The notes under the pieces are model-generated. The model saw only the letters and a list, made by a program, of their open reading frames with translations, did not search any database and was not told the DNA's origin. A stretch of 64,000 bases of DNA from assembly GCF_025515275.1 (NCBI RefSeq), contig NZ_JAOPFU010000006.1:1-64000 (forward strand), written 5' to 3'. The stretch comes from Catenovulum sp. 2E275 (GTDB taxonomy: Bacteria; Pseudomonadota; Gammaproteobacteria; Enterobacterales; Alteromonadaceae). Of the stretch, positions 53,616 to 63,014 are shown piece after piece (position 1 is the stretch's first letter; each line of letters begins with the position of its first letter). Both the position numbers and the translations under genes were made by a program.

Positions 53616-54201
53616 AAAAAGACAAGCTGGCTTCTCATTAGTTGAACTAGTTATTGTAATTATTATTTTAGGTTTATTGGCAGCAACGGCATTGCCTAGA
53701 TTATTAAGTGTTACTGACGATGCAGAAGATGCGACAGTTGAAGGTGTTGCTGGAGGCTTTGCCACTGCAGTTGGTTTAGTACGTTCTCAATGGGAATTAG
53801 AAGGCCGTCCAGGCTCAAGTACAGGAGCCAGCTCTGCAACTGTTGATTTAGATGGTGTAACAGTAGCCGTTGATCCAAGTAGGGGTTACCCAACTGGCGG
53901 CTCGGACGATGCAAACTCAAGTGCAAATGCATTAACCTCTGCCGATTGCCAAGCTATTTTTATTAGTATTTTACAAAGTTCACCTAAGATAACATCTAGC
54001 TTTGCTGGTAATAATTCCGCTGCGTTTTCAGAAAATGATTACTATACAACAACAGGAACCAGTGGTGGCCAAAGTACTTGTTTGTATTATTTAGTGCAAA
54101 CAATAAAAAGTAATAGCTCAGCGCCTAGCGGAACAACTACAGGTAATGGATTTGAGTATTTACCGCAAACCGGGCAAGTGAGTGTCTTTAGTAATAATTA
54201 A
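53602..54201 (+). CDS. mshB: MSHA minor pilin MshB
   Basis: 199-residue type IV prepilin. Short leader ending KRQAG, cleaved before FSLVELVIVIIILGLLAATA with conserved Glu at mature position 5. The globular part is Ser/Thr/Gly-rich with two Cys (ADCQAIF, STCLYYL) likely to form a disulphide. CAGGAG seven bases upstream of ATG is a strong ribosome site, though the start lies within mshF. It is encoded just before the major pilin. Confidence 0.9.
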   Translation: MHSNKKRQAGFSLVELVIVIIILGLLAATALPRLLSVTDDAEDATVEGVAGGFATAVGLVRSQWELEGRPGSSTGASSATVDLDGVTVAVDPSRGYPTGGSDDANSSANALTSADCQAIFISILQSSPKITSSFAGNNSAAFSENDYYTTTGTSGGQSTCLYYLVQTIKSNSSAPSGTTTGNGFEYLPQTGQVSVFSNN

Positions 54202-54229
54202 TCCAACAAAAGTATCTATACTAAACTTA

Positions 54230-54265
54230 TTGTATTTTAAAACTTTAATGGCTATTTTTAGCCAT
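54230..54265 (+). promoter_or_regulatory. Candidate mshA promoter and small hairpin
   Basis: In the 105-bp mshB-mshA gap: TTGTAT (54230-54235), 17-bp spacer, TATTTT (54253-54258), overlapping a hairpin ATGGCTA-TTTT-TAGCCAT (54248-54265). The gap is far larger than elsewhere in the cluster, so a separate promoter for the major pilin is likely; the exact elements are uncertain. Confidence 0.4.
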
Positions 54266-54306
54266 ATAATTTAAATTAGTTTCAATGAATTAATACGAGG
54301 TGTTTT

Positions 54307-54747
54307 ATGAAAAGCAGTAAAGGTTTTACCTTAATTGAATTGATCGTAGTTATTGTAGTATTAGGCATTTTAGCAGTGACTGCAGCCCCTAAATTTATTA
54401 ATATTCAAGATGATGCACAGGAAGCTGTTGCTAACGGTATTTCCGCGTCTTTAACAAGTGCTGCGACTATGGCTCATGGAAAAGCTTTAATTGCCTCTCA
54501 GACGGGTGCAGAGGGAAGTGTATCAATAAATGGCGTGAGTGTTGCGCTTGTGAATGGTTATCCGTCCGAAAGTAGTATTGGTAGTTTAATTGAAGCGGTT
54601 AATGGTTGGCCAGGCACAGCTGACGCTACAGCAAATACTTACACGCTTGCACATAGTAGTGGGACCTGTGTAGTTTATACAGAAACTTCAAGCTCAAATA
54701 CTGCACCTGAGGTCACTGTTGAGACTTGTCCTGACGAAGACGAATAA
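54307..54747 (+). CDS. mshA: Major MSHA pilin MshA
   Basis: 146-residue type IVa prepilin: leader MKSSKG, then FTLIELIVVIVVLGILAVTA with Glu5, the polymerisation helix. The globular domain has two Cys near the C-terminus (GTCVVYTE; TVETCPDEDE) forming the usual D-region loop. It is isolated from its neighbours by a 105-bp upstream gap and a strong hairpin downstream (54757-54782), as expected for the most abundant product of the operon. ACGAGGTG precedes the ATG. Confidence 0.93.
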   Translation: MKSSKGFTLIELIVVIVVLGILAVTAAPKFINIQDDAQEAVANGISASLTSAATMAHGKALIASQTGAEGSVSINGVSVALVNGYPSESSIGSLIEAVNGWPGTADATANTYTLAHSSGTCVVYTETSSSNTAPEVTVETCPDEDE

Positions 54748-54756
54748 TAATTTTCA

Positions 54757-54782
54757 TACCGGAAAGATTAGTCTTTCCGGTA
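54757..54782 (+). terminator. Hairpin after mshA
   Basis: Perfect 11-bp arms TACCGGAAAGA / TCTTTCCGGTA with loop TTAG, between mshA and mshC. No T run follows, so it may partly end transcription or protect mshA mRNA from 3' decay and so raise pilin over the minor pilins. Confidence 0.65.
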
Positions 54783-54794
54783 ATACCTCAAAAA

Positions 54795-55286
54795 ATGACT
54801 CGCACGCAAGGCTTTACCTTAGTCGAACTTATCCTTGTCATTATTATTATTGGCATTATTTCTGTTACTGCTTTACCTAAAATATCAATTATTGATCGCA
54901 GTTCTCACTTAATTGATGCCAGAGACCGACTTTTATTTATTTTACGTCATACCCAACTGCAATCTATGCAAGACTCGCAAAGTAGCCAATGTTATAAAGT
55001 TTTGGTTTACCGAAGCCAGCGTTTTGGTCAACATAATATCTGTTCGAGTTATACTCTTCCGGCTAGTTTTGCTCAACCTTATTTAGGCTATAGCCAAGCA
55101 GAGTACAATAATTACCGCCTATTTATTACGGTTAATGACCGACGTGTAACCAGCTATTCACAAATTTCATTTAATTCTTTGGGGATCCCTGAATTTGCCT
55201 GCACTGGAGGCTGCAGCATATCTTTAACAGCCAATGACCAGACAGAAACAATTTATATTGAACCCCAAGGTTATATTCATCTATGA
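54795..55286 (+). CDS. mshC: MSHA pseudopilin MshC
   Basis: 163-residue prepilin-like protein: MTRTQG then FTLVELILVIIIIGIISVTA. GspH-like region with RDRLLFILRHTQLQSMQDSQ, and four Cys in the C-terminal half. Probably part of the initiation complex at the pilus tip. It overlaps mshD by ATGA. No clear ribosome site; it depends on the mshA-mshC junction. Confidence 0.9.
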   Translation: MTRTQGFTLVELILVIIIIGIISVTALPKISIIDRSSHLIDARDRLLFILRHTQLQSMQDSQSSQCYKVLVYRSQRFGQHNICSSYTLPASFAQPYLGYSQAEYNNYRLFITVNDRRVTSYSQISFNSLGIPEFACTGGCSISLTANDQTETIYIEPQGYIHL

Positions 55287-55855
55287 AAATATCGCTCAAT
55301 AAACCCCAAGAGAATGGTTTTACTCTAATTGAGCTAGTTGTTGGTATTATGCTAATAGCGATTGCTATGGTATTTTTTATTAATATGCTTCAAAACAGCA
55401 ATAAATTTGTTGCTGATCCTTGGCATCAAATCCGGGCAACCGAGTTAGCATCAGCTTTGATGAGCGAAATAACAGCTAAATCTTTTGATGAAAATTCAGA
55501 TCGCAGTGGTGGATTAACTCGCTGTAGCAGTAACGATGCCGGCGCACAAAGCTGTTCTGCAGCCAACAACTTACAGCCGGATACTGACGAATCCAATCAA
55601 ACCGAATTTGATGATATTGACGACTATAATGCCTTTGAAAAAAGTGGCAATGAAATTGTTAGCTTAAATATACCACTAAACTCAGAATTAGAAGCTGCTT
55701 ATGCTCAATTTAAAGTAAGTGTTAAAGTATTTTACGATTCAAACTTTGATGGAGTTGCAGATTCAACAATTGGCCAGTTTAAACTAATTATAATTACTGT
55801 CACTGATCCCCTCGGCAATCAAACTGAGTTTGCTAGTTACAAGGGGAATTATTAA
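55283..55855 (+). CDS. mshD: MSHA pseudopilin MshD
   Basis: 190 residues with prepilin motif NGFTLIELVVGIMLIAIAMV, GspI/PilV-like. LASALMSEITAKSFDENSDR is the conserved MshD stretch. Two Cys (LTRCSSN, AQSCSAA). It overlaps mshC (ATGA) and mshO (TAATG), so these are coupled. Confidence 0.9.
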   Translation: MKISLNKPQENGFTLIELVVGIMLIAIAMVFFINMLQNSNKFVADPWHQIRATELASALMSEITAKSFDENSDRSGGLTRCSSNDAGAQSCSAANNLQPDTDESNQTEFDDIDDYNAFEKSGNEIVSLNIPLNSELEAAYAQFKVSVKVFYDSNFDGVADSTIGQFKLIIITVTDPLGNQTEFASYKGNY

Positions 55856-56676
55856 TGTATTCCTCTATAAAAATCAAAGGATTCACCCTAATTGAATTGG
55901 TCATTGTTATTGTTGTTTTAGCTATTATTAGTTTATTCTCCACCCGGTTTTTAGGTTGGGGAGCACAACATTATGTGGATGTAACAGAAAGGCAGCAAGT
56001 ATTAGACGATAGCCGCTTTATTGTTGAACGATTAACTCGTGAGTTCAAGCAAGCTATTCCATATAGTATCAGAGTGCTAAACTCTGCTAGCTTTTCCTGT
56101 ATTGAATTTATACCAATAAAAACCAGTGGACGATATTTATCTATCCCTATATCAGAAAGCAAAAATTATTTATCTGTTGTTGCCCCTAGTTCTAGCTTTA
56201 TAGAAGCAGGAAACATAATCACTATTTATCCAACTAGCCCAGCTAAAGTATATGATTCTACCCAGCAGCAAAGCTTCCTAATTGATTCTGTTGATTCCGT
56301 CGTAGATGACTCTCAACTCGTCTATTTCACTTCTAATATTAGCTTTGCTGCCGGTTCACCTGCAAAACGCTACTATATTTGGAGTAACCCTGTAAGCTTT
56401 TGTCTTGAAGACCAAAAGATTTATCGTTATCAAAATTATGCAACCTCAGTAAATCAATTAACGCCAACCCAATTAAAGACCCAGTTAGGTGTTAATTACG
56501 CTTTAATGGCACAAAATGTAAATAATCAATTGCCGGAAGAACAACCATTTAGAATAGGGACAGCAGATTTAGTGCGTCATGCTCAAGTCGCGTTATACTT
56601 AAAGTTTTCACGCTTAACAGCAAATAGTGACAACATGTTCATGTACCATTTAGTTCAGGTTCCCAATGCACCTTAA
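55855..56676 (+). CDS. mshO: MSHA pseudopilin MshO
   Basis: 273 residues: MYSSIKIKG then FTLIELVIVIVVLAIISLFS, GspJ/PilW-like. VTERQQVLDDSRFIVERLTR and FSCIEFIPIKTSGRY are conserved in MshO. Larger than the other minor pilins, fitting a tip-complex member. Overlaps mshP by 11 bp. Confidence 0.9.
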   Translation: MYSSIKIKGFTLIELVIVIVVLAIISLFSTRFLGWGAQHYVDVTERQQVLDDSRFIVERLTREFKQAIPYSIRVLNSASFSCIEFIPIKTSGRYLSIPISESKNYLSVVAPSSSFIEAGNIITIYPTSPAKVYDSTQQQSFLIDSVDSVVDDSQLVYFTSNISFAAGSPAKRYYIWSNPVSFCLEDQKIYRYQNYATSVNQLTPTQLKTQLGVNYALMAQNVNNQLPEEQPFRIGTADLVRHAQVALYLKFSRLTANSDNMFMYHLVQVPNAP

Positions 56677-57094
56677 ATATAAGTCTATACATACAGGTTC
56701 AACACTGGTTACAAGCTTATTTATTATTGTTTTTATGGCAGTGTTATTAGCTGGTATTTTACGTACAATCAGTATTGGGGGCAGCAATATCAGTTATGAA
56801 GTAATAGGGCAAAGAGCACTTTTATCAGCCAAAGCGGGTTTAGAAGTTGGTTTATCACGTTTATATCCATTGGACTCAACAGCATCAACTGATTGCGCAA
56901 CAATAACAGCTAGCACGGTTAACCTACCTCAACAAAAAAGTTTTTTTAGCGGTTGTACTGTTAGCTTATCTTGTGAAACTCGCTCTGGTGTAAATAATGG
57001 TGGTGATCTCTTTATTATTTCAGCTATAGGGCAATGCACAGCTGCAGAGTTAACAACATCTCGCAGACTCATAATTGAGGCCGTTGGTTTATGA
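56666..57094 (+). CDS. mshP: MSHA biogenesis protein MshP (PilX-like)
   Basis: 142 residues. An N-terminal hydrophobic helix (GSTLVTSLFIIVFMAVLLAG) without a Phe-Thr-Leu-Ile-Glu pilin motif, in the PilX/GspK style, followed by SAKAGLEVGLSRLYPLDS. Four Cys. Its overlaps with mshO and mshQ fix the position in the operon. Confidence 0.88.
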   Translation: MHLKYKSIHTGSTLVTSLFIIVFMAVLLAGILRTISIGGSNISYEVIGQRALLSAKAGLEVGLSRLYPLDSTASTDCATITASTVNLPQQKSFFSGCTVSLSCETRSGVNNGGDLFIISAIGQCTAAELTTSRRLIIEAVGL

Positions 57095-60000
57095 AATTAA
57101 GCAAGCTCATTATTTTTTGGATTAGTATCTTTTTCCCCTCTTTTTTATTGGCAGCGCCAAGTTGTGACCAAGTATTTAGTGGTGCAATTGCTTCTAATAC
57201 TAAACAAGGTACTTTAACAATGTGGAATAACGCAAAAATAATTAATGACCCTGCACCTCAAGCTTTGCCTTTTAAGTCAATTAACGATTACAGTCCAATA
57301 AATGGTTGTGGTGATAATATTCAATGTAATGTTAGCGGTAAAGCAAATCCAGAAATGGCTTTACCAACATTTTTAGCCTCAACCGCTAGTAACTGGATTC
57401 AATACGAACATGATGTAACATTCACCAATAGCAGTAATGGTAATGTCACTTTAAATGGCAATATTTCGGGAAGAATAGAGCACCCTAATAGCGTATATCG
57501 CTTTAAATCACTAACGTTTCACAATCATGCCAAGCTATTTTTGCCCCCCGGTGATTATTATACTGACTCACTAAATATGAGTAATGGTTATATTATTGTT
57601 GATACAAGTAGAGGCTCAGGCCCTGTGCGTTTACATGTAAAAAATAATTTAGTGCTAAATAATTATAGTCAAATCAATGCAGGTACTTCTCCAAATAATA
57701 TGATCGTCTATGTGCATGGGCAAGATACCTATAATAGTGTAAACATGACCAGCGAAACCAAAATGTCTGCTTTTTTATATGTAGATAGTGCTGCAAATGA
57801 CGGTCGTGTCACATTAGATAACTATGCAAGTTTTTATGGCAGAATGTCAGTTGGTTATTTAACTCTAACGAGTAATACTACAATTGAATATGCAGGTGAT
57901 CCTAATCAAATAGACTTTGGTGATGCTTGTGAAACAACACCTATAGTATCTAGCTGCCCTGTTGCTGGAGATAATAAAGCTAAAGTCACAATAAACGAAT
58001 TTCATGTCGAGAATAGAAATAGTTGGATTGAACTTTATATTCGAGATGCTAGCCGGAAAATTAATTTAAAAAACTGGAAAGTTAAAATGCATGGTAGTGA
58101 TAAAAGCAGCCAGTTTGAGTTTACTTTGTTTAATAGCAATAAGTTTTTTAATCAAGGTGACTTTCTTGTTTTTGCGAAAGATCCTGATAATGAGCAGCTT
58201 TCGGGTGTTCCGACTAACTATCTTTTTGATAAAAGCGGTATAGATTGGCACAACAACTTCCAAGAAATATTATTAGTCGATGATAGGGACCAACTCGTTC
58301 ATTATTTAAAATATCAACAAGGAGAAGGAGATAACAGTGAATGGAGTGACTGCTTAACAGATTACCCAGAAGCATCAACGTTAATCGAGCCCCCAGGAAA
58401 TAAAGACAATGCATGTGCCACTGTTGATGGCAGTGCAGATAAAAATGAATGGGACAGTAACTGTGATCCTTCACCTGGTAAAACTAATGAAGAAGAAACA
58501 ATAGATCATTTTGAAATCATTCATCCAACAACGGCTATCAGTTGCTTGGGAGCTCAGGTAACTGTAAAAGCTTGTTTAGATTCAAGCTGCTCACAACTGG
58601 CAACAACGCAAGCTTTCGCCACGTTAAATAAAACGATTTCAGGTAATACTAGCGCATTAGATAACAACGCTTTTATTGGTAGTAAAGTGGTACAATTCAC
58701 CCAAGCTGGTACTTTAACCGCCCATTTAACTCTATCGGGATTATCACAAACAGCCCTAACTCAATGTAAAGATGAAAGTGGGAGTTTAAGCAATTGCGAA
58801 ATTTTATTTAGTGATTCAGGATTGTTTATTAGCAACGCTTCCACAAGAAGTTGTGAGAATACCCAGTTAACAATAAAAGCACTAAAAACAGATCAAAATT
58901 TAAGTTGCTCTCCAGCTTGGCAAGGAGATAAAAGTATAAATTTAAGCTTCAGCTATGTAACGCCTAGCGCTCCTAATCCAGCTAATCCTGCTAACATAAA
59001 TGGTGTATCTTTTACTCATAATCAAGAACAAAATACAATATTAAACTTTAATGAAAATGCTACCGCAACTGTAGATGTTAATTACCCAGATGCAGGCATT
59101 ATCAGCATTGCGGCTGAAGACCCTAATCAAATACTTGCCAGCGGATATGGTCAGGTTATTGCGGTTCCGGCCAAATTCAATCTAGTCACTAGTGAAACAG
59201 CAGAACAAGTAGCTGCTACTAACTTCAGTTTTAGTATTACAGCTCAATGTAGTGATGATTCCATAACCCCAAACTTTGTAGCTGATAAACTACAATTTCA
59301 GTTTTTTAGAGACATCCCCTCAAGTGCAAGCTATACCGGGAAAGAAGCTAAACTAACTTATAATCAGGATGCTAATACAATAGACTCATCTTTAGTCAGT
59401 AGCTTTACGGGGGTTTCTGGTATTCACTTTAGTGATGGTATTTATCAGTTTAATAGTGCAAAAATTAACGAGGTTGGTAGCTACCGGCTTACAGTTCAAG
59501 AACCTAATTATTTAAACTCTGGTTTATCTATTTTATCAAATACAAAAAGCTTAGGCGTGTTCATTCCTAGTAATCTATTAATTTATCAATCAATAGATAC
59601 TTTACCTAACGGGTTTACCGATAGTCGAATACAAGGTCAATATAAAGAAGTCATCAACTCATTTACATATCTAGGTCAGGATTTTGGTTACCAAACTCAA
59701 CCTAAAGTTATGATTTTAGCTGAAAATGCCCAAGGAGAGATTGTCTATAACTATTCGCCTGCATTAAACACGGCTAATTTGAAACCCAACTACAACCAAA
59801 TATCAGCTAGTAGTGTAAGTGGCCGCCCTATCACTTCTAGTTTTACTGATGGATTACTAACTGATAATAACAATGGTAGCTATAGTTATGAATTTTCAAC
59901 TAGTGATGAATTTAGCTATACCAAAAATGCAGCGAATATGGAGCAAGTCCCATTTGAAAGTGATATTAGATTACAATTTAACAGTAACTTTTTTCTTGAT

Positions 60001-60531
60001 AGCACTTATAACCAAATATCTAACAATCAAACGAAAACCATTTCGCCATATTCAGCCACAATTCGCTCTGCTCGATTGGTAACAGACAACAATTATGGAC
60101 CAGAAACCGATCCACTTAACTTACCAATTTATATTGAATATTACACTGCATTAGGTTGGCAATCATTAACTGATGACAATATCACTCAGCTAACGTCTAA
60201 TACTTTCACCATTGGCAGCACGACCCATGGAGTGAATGAGAATTGGCATTCATCTTACTCGATCAGTAGCGGTAACAATGTTAACTTGTTGTCGCCATCC
60301 ACTGCGGGCAGCTTATTAACAAGCCAAAATGGTCAATTACATTTGAACTTTTCAGCCCCTGGTTCTGGTAACTCTGGCACATTAAATAACCGGATCAATT
60401 TGTTTGATTACCCTTATCTGCAATATGACTGGAATGCAGACGGGTCTTTAGATACCTATATAAATTCTGAATTGATTTGGGGTCTATATCGAGGTAAAGA
60501 TAGAGTTATTTTTTGGCGGGAAGCTTATTAA
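57091..60531 (+). CDS. mshQ: MshQ, large exported MSHA-associated protein
   Basis: 1146 residues, the last gene of the cluster. Signal peptide ending LLAAPS. An N-terminal domain (about 20-290) rich in Asn/Ser with polymer-like beta strands; a lamin-tail-like domain (about 300-400: KVTINEFHVENRNSWIELYI, KINLKNWKVKM, FFNQGDFLVFAKDP); then repeated Ig-like sections with paired Cys; and a C-terminal region of the MshQ/DUF6701 type ending SELIWGLYRGKDRVIFWREA. It is probably exposed with the pilus and may serve in adhesion (inference). The lamin-tail match is by eye. The ATGA overlap with mshP supports one transcript. Its stop overlaps the convergent kinase gene by four bases. Confidence 0.88.
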   Translation: MKLSKLIIFWISIFFPSFLLAAPSCDQVFSGAIASNTKQGTLTMWNNAKIINDPAPQALPFKSINDYSPINGCGDNIQCNVSGKANPEMALPTFLASTASNWIQYEHDVTFTNSSNGNVTLNGNISGRIEHPNSVYRFKSLTFHNHAKLFLPPGDYYTDSLNMSNGYIIVDTSRGSGPVRLHVKNNLVLNNYSQINAGTSPNNMIVYVHGQDTYNSVNMTSETKMSAFLYVDSAANDGRVTLDNYASFYGRMSVGYLTLTSNTTIEYAGDPNQIDFGDACETTPIVSSCPVAGDNKAKVTINEFHVENRNSWIELYIRDASRKINLKNWKVKMHGSDKSSQFEFTLFNSNKFFNQGDFLVFAKDPDNEQLSGVPTNYLFDKSGIDWHNNFQEILLVDDRDQLVHYLKYQQGEGDNSEWSDCLTDYPEASTLIEPPGNKDNACATVDGSADKNEWDSNCDPSPGKTNEEETIDHFEIIHPTTAISCLGAQVTVKACLDSSCSQLATTQAFATLNKTISGNTSALDNNAFIGSKVVQFTQAGTLTAHLTLSGLSQTALTQCKDESGSLSNCEILFSDSGLFISNASTRSCENTQLTIKALKTDQNLSCSPAWQGDKSINLSFSYVTPSAPNPANPANINGVSFTHNQEQNTILNFNENATATVDVNYPDAGIISIAAEDPNQILASGYGQVIAVPAKFNLVTSETAEQVAATNFSFSITAQCSDDSITPNFVADKLQFQFFRDIPSSASYTGKEAKLTYNQDANTIDSSLVSSFTGVSGIHFSDGIYQFNSAKINEVGSYRLTVQEPNYLNSGLSILSNTKSLGVFIPSNLLIYQSIDTLPNGFTDSRIQGQYKEVINSFTYLGQDFGYQTQPKVMILAENAQGEIVYNYSPALNTANLKPNYNQISASSVSGRPITSSFTDGLLTDNNNGSYSYEFSTSDEFSYTKNAANMEQVPFESDIRLQFNSNFFLDSTYNQISNNQTKTISPYSATIRSARLVTDNNYGPETDPLNLPIYIEYYTALGWQSLTDDNITQLTSNTFTIGSTTHGVNENWHSSYSISSGNNVNLLSPSTAGSLLTSQNGQLHLNFSAPGSGNSGTLNNRINLFDYPYLQYDWNADGSLDTYINSELIWGLYRGKDRVIFWREAY

Positions 60532-60908
60532 CTATCCTGCCAGTTTTTTTTCATTTTTTGAATGACATCTGGCGCTACATTGTGAATATTAGCCCACTCC
60601 CCTTTGCAAGTTATGATCTCTAGCTTAACCTGATACTTTTCAGCTAGCTTTCGATAAGCCCTCATTTCCCAGTAGCGAACAAAGGTATTGGCGACAACCA
60701 CATTTTCTTTACGTAACAATGCTAATTCGGTTTGTTTTAAACACCAGTTATGTGCCTGCTCAAGCAAACTGCTATCAAAGCGATACTCACCTTGTTTGTT
60801 AATAAAAAACTGATCTGCCTCCAAATGCGTCGCATCCAGTGTTTTAGCTAAAGTAGATTTACCTGATCCGGGTAATCCACGAATTAGGGTGAGTATTTGT
60901 TGTGTCAT
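60528..60908 (-). CDS. Small P-loop kinase-like ATP-binding protein
   Basis: 126 residues with Walker A LIRGLPGSGKSTLAKTL at the N-terminus, DATHLEADQFF as a likely Walker-B-like or substrate element, and NVVVANTFVRYWEMRAYRKL, seen in zeta-toxin/polynucleotide-kinase-like AAA_33 proteins. The substrate is unknown; homologues are often annotated as ATP-binding proteins near unrelated genes. There is no antitoxin-like partner, so a toxin role is not supported. Nine bases separate it from lrgB upstream, so it may be the third gene of lrgAB. Confidence 0.8.
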   Translation of the reverse strand: MTQQILTLIRGLPGSGKSTLAKTLDATHLEADQFFINKQGEYRFDSSLLEQAHNWCLKQTELALLRKENVVVANTFVRYWEMRAYRKLAEKYQVKLEIITCKGEWANIHNVAPDVIQKMKKNWQDS

Positions 60909-60917
60909 AAAATGGTG

Positions 60918-61604
60918 TCATAAAAAAGTAGCGAATAAAGGTGCGCCTAATACCATAGCCACACCGGTAAAAATCATAGTTAAACTGGCGATAACGCCTT
61001 CCTCTTGTCCAATTTCATACGCTTTGGCAGTCCCAGAACCATGTGATGCAGCACCTAAAGCTGCGCCTTTGGCCAATGAAGTTTTAACACCAATCATTTT
61101 AAAAACCGGCTCACAAATAACCATACCAATAACACCTGTCATTAATACCAGCATAGCGGTTAAATCAGGGATCCCGCCAAATTTAACCGTTGCTTGCATC
61201 GCAAATGGGGTAGAAACTGAGCGAGTTAACATACTATTTGCCAATTCGTCCGGCATTGGAAATAGTTGCACCAAAATCCATGAAGACAATAAACCCAAAG
61301 TTAATCCGGTAATCATACCTAAGGTTAAGGTAATTGGGTAACGACTGATAATTTTTCTTTGCTGATAAATCGGCAAAGCAAATGCAATCGTTGCAGGGCC
61401 AAGCATCATCACTAAAAAATGGGTATATTTAAAGTAACTGTCTAGTGGAATATCCATTGCCAAAACAAAAATAATAACCGCAAAAGGGGCTGCTAAAATA
61501 GGCGCTAGCCAAAATACCTTTTTGTATAAATAAGCCCATTTACTTAAATAATAAAACCCAATGGTTGCCAACAAGCTCATGATTGCCAGAGCAGTATCAG
61601 ACAT
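60918..61604 (-). CDS. lrgB: LrgB/CidB-family membrane protein
   Basis: 228 residues with about six or seven membrane helices. HFLVMMLGPATIAFALPIYQ, the GGIPDLTAMLVLMTGVIGMV stretch and GAALGAASHGSGTAKAYEIG are diagnostic of LrgB. With LrgA it forms a holin-like or small-metabolite (pyruvate, glycolate) transport pair. It overlaps lrgA by eight bases. Confidence 0.92.
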   Translation of the reverse strand: MSDTALAIMSLLATIGFYYLSKWAYLYKKVFWLAPILAAPFAVIIFVLAMDIPLDSYFKYTHFLVMMLGPATIAFALPIYQQRKIISRYPITLTLGMITGLTLGLLSSWILVQLFPMPDELANSMLTRSVSTPFAMQATVKFGGIPDLTAMLVLMTGVIGMVICEPVFKMIGVKTSLAKGAALGAASHGSGTAKAYEIGQEEGVIASLTMIFTGVAMVLGAPLFATFL

Positions 61605-62016
61605 GGGCTGCTCCCTTTATTAAACGATCAAGACGCTGATTTAATTGTTTTTCAAGCTTAAAAACTTTATCAACCACCCATGCAGTGCCAACCAGCGCAA
61701 TTACAGTGCCGATAATAACCGTAGCAACAATGGTCAAACCATCCTGACGCAAAAGCACCTGATACTTTAAAACAGAAATAACCGGCGGCACAAAAAACAA
61801 TAATAATTCGCCAATTAACCAGTTTGCGCCGGTTTTAATTGCGCTTTCCGGTATAACTTTAGTCGCCAGCAAGATAACCAAAATAGCTAACCCTAAAATA
61901 CTACCCGGCACCGGAAAATTGACTATTCCAACCAGCCAATTGCATAATAACAACAAGCCACAAATAGCAGCGAGCTGAACTAAACAACGCAATACAGAGT
62001 TAATTTTGCTGGTCAT
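61597..62016 (-). CDS. lrgA: LrgA/CidA-family membrane protein
   Basis: 139 residues with four membrane helices. GIVNFPVPGSILGLAILVIL, WLIGELLLFFVPPVISVLKY are the LrgA/CidA signatures, and the charged C-terminus (LEKQLNQRLDRLIKGA) is typical. It is first of lrgAB and divergent from a LysR regulator across 107 bp, the common CidR-like arrangement. Confidence 0.92.
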   Translation of the reverse strand: MTSKINSVLRCLVQLAAICGLLLLCNWLVGIVNFPVPGSILGLAILVILLATKVIPESAIKTGANWLIGELLLFFVPPVISVLKYQVLLRQDGLTIVATVIIGTVIALVGTAWVVDKVFKLEKQLNQRLDRLIKGAAHV

Positions 62017-62123
62017 AATTGCTCCAACTGATCAGTTTAAATAATGATGTGACCAGTATAAATCTCAACAAAATATAGTTAAAATGAATGTTAAATATGA
62101 AATCAATAACTTTTGGTTAATTA

Positions 62124-63011
62124 ATGGATTTACGTGTTCTCAATTATTTTACTGCGATTGTTGAAACTGGCAGCTTTGGTAAAGCGGCTGAGCAAGTTCA
62201 TATTTCACAACCGGCATTAAGCAAAGCAATTAAACTGCTTGAAGATGAACTGTCTGTAATTTTGCTGGAGCGGGGGAAACGCGGTAGCCAAATAAAACTC
62301 ACACCAGCGGGCAGTTTAGTGTATCAACACGCCCAAACACTGCTCGACAATAAACACAAAATGCTCACCGAGCTAAAAATGCTTAAACGGCTAGAATACG
62401 GCCATTTAAAAATAGGGTTATCGCCGCTTGGCAGTGCTGAGTTATTTGCCCCAATAATTGCCAAATTCAGAGCCAACTACCCTCAAATTGAAATTGAATT
62501 ATTAGAGCGTGGTGGCGCAGCGCAGGAAAACGCACTGCGTAATAGTGAAATTGAACTGGCAATGAGCTTAATACCGGATGATCAGGATTTTGAATGGCTG
62601 CAAGTGTGTAATGATCCTATGATGGTTGCTTTGCCAAACAGTCACCCGTTAACCCAATTACAAGAATTAAGTTTATTAGACTTAGCTGATGTTGCTTTAG
62701 TCACTTATGAAGAATCTTTTATGTTACACAAAGTGATTTTAAGTGAGTACGACAAAACTGGCATAAAACCGAAAGAAATAACTAATGTATCACAAACCGA
62801 TTTTGGTTTGGCGCTAGTGGCGGCTGGTGCAGGCGTTATGCTCTTGCCTAAATTAATTGCGGAAAGACATATCACTCAAGGGGTTACATTAAAGCCTTTA
62901 AAAAGCTCAAGCCTACGCTGGCAACTGTGTGTAATATGGCGGAAAAAAGCCGTGCTATCGTTTGCGGCTGAAGCAATTCTTGGACTAATTAAAGCTAAAT
63001 TTTCAACTTAA
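62124..63011 (+). CDS. LysR-family regulator divergent from lrgAB
   Basis: 295 residues. The N-terminal winged HTH is MDLRVLNYFTAIVETGSFGK then AAEQVHISQPALSKAIKLLE; the substrate-binding domain carries LKIGLSPLGSAELFAPIIAK and GLALVAAGAGVMLLPKLIAE. It likely activates lrgAB in response to a small molecule (inference from orientation, as with CidR). The intergenic space holds ACTGATCAGT near 62028-62037, a short palindrome. It ends three bases before the repeat at 63015. Confidence 0.9.
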   Translation: MDLRVLNYFTAIVETGSFGKAAEQVHISQPALSKAIKLLEDELSVILLERGKRGSQIKLTPAGSLVYQHAQTLLDNKHKMLTELKMLKRLEYGHLKIGLSPLGSAELFAPIIAKFRANYPQIEIELLERGGAAQENALRNSEIELAMSLIPDDQDFEWLQVCNDPMMVALPNSHPLTQLQELSLLDLADVALVTYEESFMLHKVILSEYDKTGIKPKEITNVSQTDFGLALVAAGAGVMLLPKLIAERHITQGVTLKPLKSSSLRWQLCVIWRKKAVLSFAAEAILGLIKAKFST

Positions 63012-63014
63012 CTA

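Noticed and set aside
54230-54265. Sigma-54 promoter before mshA
   Set aside because: No TGGC-N8-TTGC spacing; the TGGCTATTTTTAGCC there is a hairpin, not a -24/-12 element.
60528-60908. Zeta-toxin of a toxin-antitoxin pair
   Set aside because: Only the P-loop resembles zeta toxins; no antitoxin-like gene adjoins and the gene follows lrgB closely.
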